Shown one piece after another: positions 20,368-28,095 of a stretch of DNA of 64,000 bases (positions are counted from its first letter, which is position 1; each line of letters starts with the position of its first letter). The DNA lies in the NCBI RefSeq assembly GCF_003121925.1, contig NZ_QEWR01000006.1, positions 39,911 to 103,910 of the forward strand, in the 5' to 3' direction. Made by a program: the position numbers and the translations under genes. The DNA is from Ignatzschineria indica (GTDB lineage Bacteria; Pseudomonadota; Gammaproteobacteria; Cardiobacteriales; Wohlfahrtiimonadaceae). The notes under the pieces were generated by a model. That model did no database searches, was not told the DNA's origin, and saw only the letters and a list, made by a program, of their open reading frames with translations.

Positions 20368-20402
20368 AGTGACTCCCTTTGTTGTCCTGAGACTTCTGGT
20401 AT

Positions 20403-20433
20403 AAAAAAGCTCTTCCTGGGTAACAAGAAGAGC
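20403..20433 (-). terminator. Expression-platform terminator of the lipoprotein SAM-I riboswitch
   Basis: On the minus strand GCTCTTC and GAAGAGC form a 7-bp stem followed by TTTTTT, between the aptamer and the ATG. This is the position expected for SAM-dependent termination. Confidence 0.85.
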
Positions 20434-20452
20434 ATCATTAACTGATTAATGC

Positions 20453-20550
20453 TTCTTATCTGCCAGACTCATCGATCTGTTGGACTTAGCACAAAAAGAT
20501 TGGTGCTGAGACTTCATTGGGCCAATTCCCTCCATCTCTCTTAATAAGAA
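20453..20550 (-). ncRNA. SAM-I (S-box) riboswitch upstream of the lipoprotein gene
   Basis: Reading the minus strand, P1 is TTCTTAT (20550-20544) paired with ATAAGAA (20459-20453). Inside are the S-box landmarks AAGAGAGATGGAGGG, TGGCCCAATGAAG, CAGCACC, GTGCTAAGTCCAACAG and GCAGATAAGAAG in the correct order. In this family SAM binding stabilises P1 and lets a downstream terminator form. Such a terminator is present at 20403-20433. The usual CCCGGCAACC is replaced by the variant TCTCAGCACC, so the P3 region should be modelled to confirm it. Confidence 0.9.
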
Positions 20551-20560
20551 CTACACTTTT

Positions 20561-20590
20561 ACTATATCACTCAAAATTTAAAAATAGCAA
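20561..20590 (-). promoter_or_regulatory. Predicted promoter of the lipoprotein gene
   Basis: On the minus strand TTGCTA (20590-20585) and TATAGT (20566-20561) are 18 bp apart. Transcription would begin a few bases before the S-box aptamer. The divergent metF promoter carries the same TATAGT element. Confidence 0.6.
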
Positions 20591-20883
20591 AATAAAAGTG
20601 CAAATATAGAAATAGAGGTAATAAAAAGTGAACGTAATAACGGACGCAGCAATCGCGGTAACGGTTTCGTTTAAGATTAATCTCGTTTAAAAATATCGCA
20701 AGAATGTCGTAAGAATATTGTAATAGTATCGATAAACAGGCCGGTTAAGATATCGAAAAATAGTGAAAAGCATCTTGCTAAAAAGATTCAAATGATCGAT
20801 TTTTAGAGCCTTAAGCTCTTCATGCAGATGCAGTAACGACCTCAAGGGCGATCTCAATAGAAGCCTCAGTAGCGCGTAAAAAC

Positions 20884-20913
20884 TTGCTTTTTACACAACA
20901 ACTCCTCTATAGT
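20884..20913 (+). promoter_or_regulatory. Predicted metF promoter
   Basis: TTGCTT at 20884-20889 and TATAGT at 20908-20913 with an 18-bp spacer, about 45 bp before the SAM-I aptamer. Confidence 0.55.
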
Positions 20914-20956
20914 AAAAAGTAGATGGTAGAGAGAGCAACCCGCTTTTAATACCATG

Positions 20957-21066
20957 ATCTTATCAAGAGCGGCGGAGGGAAAGGCCCTGTGATGCCCGGC
21001 AACCTGATGAAAATTAAGGTGCCAATTCCTTCGACCTATCTAGGGATAGTGATCGAAAGATAAGTT
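20957..21066 (+). ncRNA. SAM-I (S-box) riboswitch upstream of metF
   Basis: The sequence contains the S-box core in order: CTTATCAAGAGCGGCGGAGGG, whose CTTAT (20959-20963) closes P1 with ATAAG (21060-21064), then GGCCCTGTGATGCCCGGCAACC (20983-21004), AAGGTGCCAATTCC and GATCGAAAGATAAG. SAM binding should promote the terminator that follows at 21075-21110 and switch metF off. S-box RNAs are typical of Firmicutes and uncommon in Gammaproteobacteria. Confidence 0.95.
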
Positions 21067-21074
21067 TGCGTAAT

Positions 21075-21110
21075 GCCAACACTTGATGAGAACGAGTGCT
21101 GGCTTTTTTT
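21075..21110 (+). terminator. Expression-platform terminator of the metF riboswitch
   Basis: GCCAACACT and AGTGCTGGC pair with one mismatch and are followed by seven T residues, 85 nt before the metF ATG. Confidence 0.9.
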
Positions 21111-21144
21111 ATGCCAGTTCGAAAATGGAAGGACCCTCCAATAA

Positions 21145-22098
<954 letters not shown>

Positions 22099-22153
22099 GC
22101 ATCAATCAGCGACTCAGGTTCCATGTGAAACATTAAAAGAGAGAGTCAAAGGT

Positions 22154-23317
22154 TTAACGAAATGGATCAGGAATTGTGGAGGGAACAAGGATATGGCGCC
22201 CCACATGCGCAACATCGGTCTCGCCACAAAAAGCCATACTGGTCTCAAACTCATTGCGGATCAGTTCCAATGCCTTTGTGACCCCGGCTTCCCCCATAGC
22301 GCCTAAACCATAGAGATAAGCGCGACCAATCATTCCGGCATTCGCGCCTAATGCAACAGCTTTAAGGAGATCTTGTCCGGAACGAATACCACTATCGAGA
22401 ATAATCTCGGTAGAAGTACCGCTAAGCGCTTCAACAATAGAAGGGAGAACCGCAATGGAAGAGAGTGCACCATCTAACTGGCGCCCGCCATGATTACTCA
22501 CCACAATGGCATCGGCACCCACTTGATGTGCCATCTTGGCATCTTCAGCATCTAAGATCCCTTTTAGGATAATTTTGCCGCCCCACATCTCTTTGATCCA
22601 GGCGATATCATCCCAATTGAGGGTTGGATCAAATTGCTGATTAGTCCAAGAAGCAAGAGAGCTTGGATCATCAATCCCATCCACATGCCCAACAATATTG
22701 CCAAATTGACGCCGTTTTGTCTTCAACATATTCCAACACCAACGCTGTTTAGTTAGGAGGTTTAACCAGTTTCGAAGTGTCGGCTTTGGTGGCACCGAAA
22801 GACCATTTTTAAGATCTTTATGACGCTGACCGATCATCTGCAGATCAAGAGTAATCACTAAAGCATCACACCCTGCTCTTTTCGCGCGATCGATAAGGCG
22901 CTGCATAAAATCACGATCACGCATCACATAGAGCTGAAACCAGAAAGGCTCACCCACCTCATTTTTAATATCTTCTAAGGAGGCAATACTCATTGTAGAT
23001 AAGGTATAACGAATCCCAAATCGCGAAGCGGCTCGTGCCGCTAGGATCTCCCCATCAGGATGGACCATGCCCACAAGTCCGGTAGGAGCAATAGCGAGCG
23101 GCATCGACATTGGAATCCCGAGAACTTCACGCTCTAAATGTCTATTCTCCATATTCCGTGCCACTTTCTGCACTAGCTTAATCTTCTGAAAATCAGATTC
23201 ATTTGCGCGATAGGTGGATTCTGTCCAAGATCCTGAATCAACATAATCATAAAACATTTTAGGGACACGTCGCTTTGCAAGCAGACGAAGGTCTTCGACA
23301 TTGGTAATCGTTGCCAT
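22154..23317 (-). CDS. FMN-dependent alpha-hydroxy-acid dehydrogenase, LldD-like (L-lactate)
   Basis: A 387-residue member of the glycolate oxidase/L-lactate dehydrogenase family. FMN-binding and catalytic residues are recognisable: APTGLVGMVHPDGE, QLYVMRDRDF, the substrate-binding VSNHGGRQLDGA with the catalytic histidine at residue 276 (275 in E. coli LldD), and LDSGIRSGQDLLKA followed by IGRAYLYGLGA. It most likely oxidises L-lactate and feeds electrons to the quinone pool at the inner membrane. Other 2-hydroxy acids, including the hydroxy analogue of methionine, cannot be excluded given the neighbourhood. It is convergent with metF and divergent from the oxygenase gene. The lldP and lldR partners are absent here. 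Confidence 0.85.
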   Translation of the reverse strand: MATITNVEDLRLLAKRRVPKMFYDYVDSGSWTESTYRANESDFQKIKLVQKVARNMENRHLEREVLGIPMSMPLAIAPTGLVGMVHPDGEILAARAASRFGIRYTLSTMSIASLEDIKNEVGEPFWFQLYVMRDRDFMQRLIDRAKRAGCDALVITLDLQMIGQRHKDLKNGLSVPPKPTLRNWLNLLTKQRWCWNMLKTKRRQFGNIVGHVDGIDDPSSLASWTNQQFDPTLNWDDIAWIKEMWGGKIILKGILDAEDAKMAHQVGADAIVVSNHGGRQLDGALSSIAVLPSIVEALSGTSTEIILDSGIRSGQDLLKAVALGANAGMIGRAYLYGLGAMGEAGVTKALELIRNEFETSMAFCGETDVAHVGRHILVPSTIPDPFR

Positions 23318-23550
23318 ACTTAAAAATTGAACCTCATAACATAATCTAAATTAATAATCTGAATTAAAAAGGACTCAAACTGAGCCTAAATAGCCTCAAA
23401 ACACTATACTGCTCGCACGAAAGAGTGACAACGATTTATTGAGAATTTTATCTATAGCTCTCTAGTTTCGACCCTAGTTACAACCTTACTTACAACCCTA
23501 CTTACAACCTTATTTAAAATCACATTTGCCATTCTATCTACAAAATTTAT

Positions 23551-23579
23551 TTGCACTTTTTATTAATGTAGTCTATACA
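23551..23579 (+). promoter_or_regulatory. Predicted promoter of the oxygenase gene
   Basis: TTGCAC at 23551-23556 and TATACA at 23574-23579 with an ideal 17-bp spacer. The predicted start, near 23587, coincides with the first base of the pseudoknot motif described next. Confidence 0.65.
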
Positions 23580-23586
23580 TATATGT

Positions 23587-23630
23587 AATGCCGATTTGAT
23601 AACAGCTTGCGGGCATAACCAGCTAAAGCG
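23587..23630 (+). ncRNA. Candidate cis-regulatory pseudoknot RNA, copy 1 (oxygenase leader)
   Basis: The motif begins ATGCC, then GATTTG, a short variable spacer, AGCTTGCG, GGCAT closing the first stem, and AGCTAAAGCG. ATGCC (23588-23592) pairs with GGCAT (23612-23616). The loop AGCT (23604-23607) can pair with AGCT (23621-23624) to give an H-type pseudoknot. A second copy with the same conserved words lies in the metQ leader at 25012. The words GATTTG, GCTTGC and GCTAAA recall the SAM-II aptamer, but I cannot find its P2a helix, so this may be a divergent or different class. Downstream, TCTCC elements could pair with the AGGAGA ribosome site. Confidence 0.5.
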
Positions 23631-23801
23631 TCCCTCTCAAAAAAAGAGATTCTCCTCCAAAAATACCTTGTGGAGAGCAGGCAGATCAGATCGCAATTGA
23701 GACAACTCAATGGAATCTAATCGATCAAATCAATAAGTCGATCGAGTCGATTAGATGATTAGCACCTGACAAACCTGACAATCACCACAAGGAGAAAATG
23801 T

Positions 23802-24815
23802 ATGTCATCAGAGAATCCTCAACTTCCCATCCTCGATTATCATCAATTTCTTGCAGGAGGCGATGAGCGAGAAGCTTTCCTAGAATCGCTCCGCTATGCC
23901 GCACATGAGATCGGCTTCTTCTACCTTAAAAATCATAATATCCCCCAATCATTGATCGAAAAGGCGCAAAGATTAGCGAAAGAATTTTTTGCGCTACCGT
24001 TAGAGGAGAAGTTAGCAATCCATATGTCGAACTCACCTCACTTTCGCGGCTACACCAATATTCATGATGAGATTACACGAGAGAAGCCCGATAGCCGTGA
24101 ACAGTTCGATTTTATGCCGGAGTATGAAGCGATTCCGCTCGACCAGATCCCTCATGATCAACCTTGGCTTCGCCTTCAAGGCCCTAATCAGTGGCCCGAC
24201 TCGCTTCCGGAGTTGCGCCCCACCTTTATTGAACTTCAAGAGCGTCAGACAGAATTAGCAAAGTCGATGTTAACCGCTTTTGCTTTAGCGCTCGGGCAGG
24301 ATGAGGAGATCTTCGCGCCCACCTACGCGCATAAACCCTCTGTTCTCTCCAAAGCGATCCACTATCCCGGCGTCGATGGCGAGCAAGGGGTCGGACCTCA
24401 TAAAGATTCTGGCTATATCACCTTTGTGCAGCAGGAGGATCAAGCGGGATTAGAGGTCTTAAAAGATGATGAGTGGGTCTTAGCAGAACCGATCGAGGGA
24501 ACCTTTGTTGTCAATATTGGTGAGCTACTTGAGATCGCCTCACAAGGATATCTCAAAGCGACGCTTCATCGAGTACTTCCCTCCCCTATTGGGCAAGATC
24601 GCTACTCTATCGCCTACTTTTTAACCTCACAGCTCGATGCCACCGTGCCACTTTTAACATTACCGAAAGCGCTACAGGGAAAAAGTTTTTCAATCACCCA
24701 AGATCCTAAGAATCCACTCTTTACACAGATTGGCAAAAACTTCTTAAAAGGACGTTTACGCTCCCATCCTGATGTTGCCGCGCGCTTCTATACCGATATC
24801 TCAATTGATGAATAG
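23802..24815 (+). CDS. 2-oxoglutarate/Fe(II)-dependent oxygenase, isopenicillin N synthase-like family
   Basis: A 337-residue cytosolic non-haem iron oxygenase. The N-terminal DIOX_N part carries IGFFYLKNHNIP, and the C-terminal jelly roll has the iron ligands His200-x-Asp202 (PHKDSGYIT) and His256 (TLHRVL), plus the co-substrate motif Arg267-x-Ser269 (RYS). The Arg-x-Ser pair fits 2-oxoglutarate or a related carboxylate. The IPNS-like label is a fold family and does not imply antibiotic synthesis; there are no NRPS or penicillin genes here. AAGGAGA precedes the ATG. Its leader contains the same pseudoknot motif as that of the downstream metQ-like gene, so a shared metabolite, plausibly methionine or SAM, may control both. 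Substrate unknown. Confidence 0.8.
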   Translation: MSSENPQLPILDYHQFLAGGDEREAFLESLRYAAHEIGFFYLKNHNIPQSLIEKAQRLAKEFFALPLEEKLAIHMSNSPHFRGYTNIHDEITREKPDSREQFDFMPEYEAIPLDQIPHDQPWLRLQGPNQWPDSLPELRPTFIELQERQTELAKSMLTAFALALGQDEEIFAPTYAHKPSVLSKAIHYPGVDGEQGVGPHKDSGYITFVQQEDQAGLEVLKDDEWVLAEPIEGTFVVNIGELLEIASQGYLKATLHRVLPSPIGQDRYSIAYFLTSQLDATVPLLTLPKALQGKSFSITQDPKNPLFTQIGKNFLKGRLRSHPDVAARFYTDISIDE

Positions 24816-24860
24816 ATCTGTAGATGAATAGCTAGAGAGAGAAGTAATAATAAATAGTGA

Positions 24861-24893
24861 TCGTTATTGGTAACTAGCAACGACCAATAACGA
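24861..24893 (+). terminator. Hairpin after the oxygenase gene
   Basis: TCGTTATTGG and CCAATAACGA form a perfect 10-bp stem 45 nt past the stop codon. There is no T run, so it may be a processing or stabilising hairpin and not a true intrinsic terminator. Confidence 0.45.
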
Positions 24894-25011
24894 CGAACAG
24901 AGCACTCACCCTCATCACTATTCATAACACAATCACCCAACCACACAATGACGATTAACTGATTAACTGATTAACAATTAATAACTAACAATTAACGATC
25001 CACAATAACAG

Positions 25012-25080
25012 AATGCCGATTTGGAAAAGCTTGCGGGCAGAACAGCTAAGCGAATCTCCTTTTCGGCATCTACTAGGAGA
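25012..25080 (+). ncRNA. Candidate cis-regulatory pseudoknot RNA, copy 2, with ribosome-site switch (metQ leader)
   Basis: It has the same conserved words as copy 1: ATGCC, GATTTG, AGCTTGCG, GGCA and AGCTAAGCG. TGCC (25014-25017) pairs with GGCA (25036-25039), and AGCT (25028-25031) with AGCT (25044-25047). Beyond the motif, TCTCCT (25055-25060) is complementary to the ribosome binding site AGGAGA (25075-25080). The loop between them contains TCGGCAT (25063-25069), exactly complementary to ATGCCGA (25013-25019) at the start of the motif. The two states exclude each other: either the motif folds and the ribosome site is masked, or the 5' strand invades the loop and frees it. Confidence 0.6.
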
Positions 25081-25085
25081 ATAAG

Positions 25086-25988
25086 ATGAAAATCAACACC
25101 CCATTCCTCACCCCCACTTTATCATTAAGCGATAAAAAACCTTCCTTTTGGAAATCTCTTAAACGAGGCATGAAACTGCTTCTATTAGCAACGCCACTAC
25201 TCTTAACGGCATGTTCAGATGATGGCTCAACCGCACAAGCGAGCGAAAATAGAATTAAAATTGGCACCTCTCCCGGGGATTTTGCCGATATTGTGCGGGA
25301 GTATCTTGCGCCAGAACTACAAAAATCGGGGTATCAAGTAGAGCTAACAGAGATCACCGATATTGTGATCCCCAATGTGAGTGTTGAAGAGGGTGCACTC
25401 CATCTCAATCTCTTTCAACACCGCCCCTATATGGAGGAGTTTAATCGTGTTCGAGATGGCCACCTTGCACCGCTGGTTCAAGTTCCTACCGCACCTTACG
25501 GACTCTATGCCGGCAAGAAGAGATCGCTCGATGAGATCGAAAAAGGAGCAACAGTCGGGATTCCCTCCAATGTCACCAACTTTTCCCGCGGTCTTTGGAT
25601 TTTAGAGAACTTAGGTTGGATAGAGCTGCGCGATGATATTGCCGACCCTTTCCGTATTGAGAAGCGTGATATCACGAAAAACCCCTATCAATTGGAGATT
25701 AAAGAGATTGAAGCAGCCCAGATGACTCGAGCGCGTGATGATCTCGATTATGCTATCATCAATGGAAATTTTGCTCTCGATGCCGGCATCCATTTTACAG
25801 AAGCGCTCACCATTGAGCCGAGTAAATATTTTGTCAATTGGATCGTAGTACATGAGAAGAATCTCAACGCTCCTTGGGCAACAGAGATTGTGGAGATTAT
25901 CAATTCCGACGGCTTTAAAGCTTATAGCCAAGAACGATTCCCTGGTTATAATCTTCCCTTAGTATGGGAAGAAGAGAGTGATCAATAG
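25086..25988 (+). CDS. metQ: MetQ/NlpA-family substrate-binding lipoprotein (probable methionine uptake)
   Basis: A 300-residue periplasmic binding protein anchored by lipid. The lipobox LLLTAC places the acylated cysteine at residue 43, after an unusually long charged N-region of about 28 residues. The mature domain has the NlpA/MetQ pattern: KIGTSPGDFADIV, EITDIVIPNVSVEEGALHLN, the Phe-Gln-His motif LFQHRPYMEEF, and IPSNVTNFSRGL. Family members deliver D/L-methionine to the MetNI ABC transporter. No metN or metI is present in the window, so this is an orphan copy. AGGAGA lies five bases before the ATG at 25086, which supports the long signal peptide over an internal start at Met29. The leader holds the switch-like RNA described at 25012. 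Confidence 0.85.
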   Translation: MKINTPFLTPTLSLSDKKPSFWKSLKRGMKLLLLATPLLLTACSDDGSTAQASENRIKIGTSPGDFADIVREYLAPELQKSGYQVELTEITDIVIPNVSVEEGALHLNLFQHRPYMEEFNRVRDGHLAPLVQVPTAPYGLYAGKKRSLDEIEKGATVGIPSNVTNFSRGLWILENLGWIELRDDIADPFRIEKRDITKNPYQLEIKEIEAAQMTRARDDLDYAIINGNFALDAGIHFTEALTIEPSKYFVNWIVVHEKNLNAPWATEIVEIINSDGFKAYSQERFPGYNLPLVWEEESDQ

Positions 25989-26020
25989 CACAACATCATT
26001 TCAACACGATTTAAGATAGA

Positions 26021-26053
26021 TCAGCGAAGCGGTGGAGATCCATCGCCCGCTGA
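26021..26053 (+). terminator. Strong hairpin after metQ
   Basis: TCAGCG, then GCGGTGGA, pair with TCCATCGC and CGCTGA in a near-perfect 14-bp stem 33 nt after the stop. Only a short T-rich stretch follows. Confidence 0.6.
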
Positions 26054-26074
26054 TGCTCATATTTTCCAACAATT

Positions 26075-26240
26075 GAGAATTACCACTTGCCAGCACGAAA
26101 TTGATGGAATTATGCGACAGTAAGATCCGGCAACTCATCAGCTTCTATTGCTTTGATCAATTATTCTTAAGAGAATCCATGGAGATGTGGGAACCAACTA
26201 TTTCGTTCTTATAACGATTGCATGCCCGCAGATTACATCA
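26075..26240 (-). repeat. Dispersed intergenic repeat, copy 3 (minus orientation)
   Basis: Read on the minus strand it gives TGCGGGCATGCAATCGTTATAAGA, then GCTGATGAGTTGCCGGATCTTAC and CGTGCTGGCAAGTGG. The right half of one unit is therefore followed by the left half of the next, as in the tandem array near the rRNA operon. Confidence 0.7.
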
Positions 26241-26254
26241 ACCATATCGATCTT

Positions 26255-26875
26255 CTACTCAACATAGAAAAGAATACTAAAGTATTGGCAGGCACTGCCA
26301 CCAATGACAAAAAGATGCCAAATGCCATGCGCATGTTTAACCTTTTCATCCAGAAGAAAAAAGATCACGCCGAGCGTATAGACTACCCCACCGGCAATTA
26401 ACCAGAAGAGCCCTTCAGATGAGAGCGCTAAAGAGAGTGGTTTTGCCGCAATCACAATCAACCATCCCATCACAAGATAGATCGTTAATGAGAAGATCTG
26501 TGTTCGACGACCAATTAAGATCTCCTGAATAATTCCGATCGCCGCTAATCCCCATGAGACACCAAATAATGACCACCCCCAACCGCCACCTAAAGTCACC
26601 AAAGTATAAGGGGTATAACTCGCTGCAATTAAGAGATAGATCGCACAATGATCTAATACCTGAAAGAGATCTTTCCTTGGTCCGGGCTGAAGAAGATGGT
26701 AAATCGTTGAGGTAAGATAGAGTAAAACAAGTGCCGCGCCATAAACCGAGACACTTACAATCTTCCACGCATCATTATAGAGGCTGGCATAGACAATAAT
26801 AAATGACATCCCCCCTAATGCGAGTAAGGTCCCGATTAAATGACTATAGATATTAAATTTTTCACCTTGAGGCAT
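26255..26875 (-). CDS. trhA: Hemolysin III family membrane protein (TrhA/YqfA-like, PAQR superfamily)
   Basis: A 206-residue inner-membrane protein with seven hydrophobic helices. It shows the family's paired metal-ligand motifs: NIYSHLIGTLLALGG, STIYHLLQPG, LDHCAIYLLIAASYTP, and near the C-terminus HAHGIWHLFVIGGS. The conserved serine and histidines form a PAQR-type zinc site. E. coli YqfA (TrhA) is linked to membrane-energy and fatty-acid homeostasis; haemolysis is not its established role. I chose the ATG at 26875, nine bases after AAGGAG, in place of a frame start at 26914. It stands alone between two copies of the dispersed repeat. Confidence 0.85.
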   Translation of the reverse strand: MPQGEKFNIYSHLIGTLLALGGMSFIIVYASLYNDAWKIVSVSVYGAALVLLYLTSTIYHLLQPGPRKDLFQVLDHCAIYLLIAASYTPYTLVTLGGGWGWSLFGVSWGLAAIGIIQEILIGRRTQIFSLTIYLVMGWLIVIAAKPLSLALSSEGLFWLIAGGVVYTLGVIFFLLDEKVKHAHGIWHLFVIGGSACQYFSILFYVE

Positions 26876-26980
26876 CTTATATAACTCCTTACACTCATTG
26901 CTGTGTTGATGCATTGCACGACTTAAGTGCTTAGTGTAGCACTCCTCAGGACCACTTTATCAACCAAAATAAGAAAATCT

Positions 26981-27265
26981 GTAGAGCCACTGGAATCAAC
27001 GACTGCACGCTTTTCACCACTCTATGCCCACAGGTCGGCATACTCAATGCCGAGATTAATCTCATTGAAGTATTCATAATTGCTGGCGATTGAAAATTGC
27101 CACTTGCCGGCGCGAGATATGTGGAAGTACGCGATAGTAAGATCAGGCAATCGTTCAGCTTTTTTGTTTCAATATGTTTCAATAAATAAGATCATCAGCA
27201 AAGCCTCAGGAATCGACGACTGCACACTTTTCACCACTCTATGCCCACAGATCGGCATCAATGAT
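26981..27265 (-). repeat. Dispersed intergenic repeat, copies 4 and 4' (minus orientation)
   Basis: One unit at about 26981-27158 and a second right half at 27199-27265 share a near-identical stretch of about 50 bp (GACTGCAC, TTTTCACCACTCTATGCCCA, ATCGGCAT or GTCGGCAT). The left half reads AACGATTGCCTGATCTTAC and CGCGCCGGCAAGTGG on the minus strand. Short reading frames here on both strands are by-products. Confidence 0.7.
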
Positions 27266-27439
27266 GATCAGACAATTACACATTTTGATTCCCATTATCA
27301 TGAAAAATCGCTATATATCGAGTTATTCCCTCTAAAATTGGGTAAAATAGAAACGGTATACATAAAAAATTGAATAGATATTCAACAGATAGATATTTAA
27401 TCATTGAGTTATCTCAACAACTAGATTTTAGGAGCAAAA

Positions 27440-28093
27440 ATGCGTAAACGTACTACAACCGTTAATCTTGATCGATTCCGTAAGAAGCGATCACTTCGCC
27501 TCAAACCGCTTGCAGTCATTGTCGCCTCTGCCCTCTTCCTTGCCGCATGTAATGATAATAGCGCACAGCAGGAAGAGGTCTCCATGTATCGTAACGTTGA
27601 AGAGTGTGTGCGTTACAATCCCGATGCAAAATCGCTCTGTGAAACAACCTTTGCACAAGCACAACAAGAAGCGCTCGATACCGCACCTCGCTTTGCAACA
27701 AGAGAGGATTGTATTGCTGAATTTGGAGAAGCAGGTTGTCAAGTTGCACCACTCAATCAAGAACAGAATACGGCACAATCGAGCGGAAGCTTCTGGATGC
27801 CCCTTATGGCAGGCTTCCTCTTTGGTAAAATGATGGGTGGATTTAATGCCCATAAGCCGCTCTACTCGCCACAAGCAGGTCCGAATAAAGGGCAATTCTT
27901 CGACTCAAGCGGCAAAAACTTTGGCAATGTCAAACCAGGAACGAAGTTTAAAGTCAATCCAACAGATTTAAGACCTGGAAAAGCAGGACAGACGCTACGC
28001 CGTGGTGGTTTTGGCCAGATGGTCTCTAAACAGAATATGGCGCCGGCAAAATCAGCTTCGGGAAGCAATACTCGTCGCAGTGTAGGTGGCTAG
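27440..28093 (+). CDS. ygiB: DUF1190 family protein YgiB
   Basis: A 217-residue exported or membrane-attached protein. The N-terminus has a basic stretch and a signal-like helix ending SALFLAACND, which could be a lipobox with Cys37. The middle holds conserved cysteines (EECVRYNPDAKSLCE, EDCIAEFGEAGC), and the C-terminal third is glycine-rich and basic, ending in a GFGQMVSKQ block as in E. coli YgiB. Its function is unknown. It is followed two bases later by ygiC, the same order as E. coli tolC-ygiABC, so the two probably act together at the envelope. GGAGCAAAA precedes the ATG. Confidence 0.85.
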   Translation: MRKRTTTVNLDRFRKKRSLRLKPLAVIVASALFLAACNDNSAQQEEVSMYRNVEECVRYNPDAKSLCETTFAQAQQEALDTAPRFATREDCIAEFGEAGCQVAPLNQEQNTAQSSGSFWMPLMAGFLFGKMMGGFNAHKPLYSPQAGPNKGQFFDSSGKNFGNVKPGTKFKVNPTDLRPGKAGQTLRRGGFGQMVSKQNMAPAKSASGSNTRRSVGG

Positions 28094-28095
28094 CG

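Noticed and set aside
23802-24815. Beta-lactam biosynthesis gene
   Set aside because: The IPNS fold is shared by many oxygenases; no NRPS, epimerase or resistance gene is nearby.
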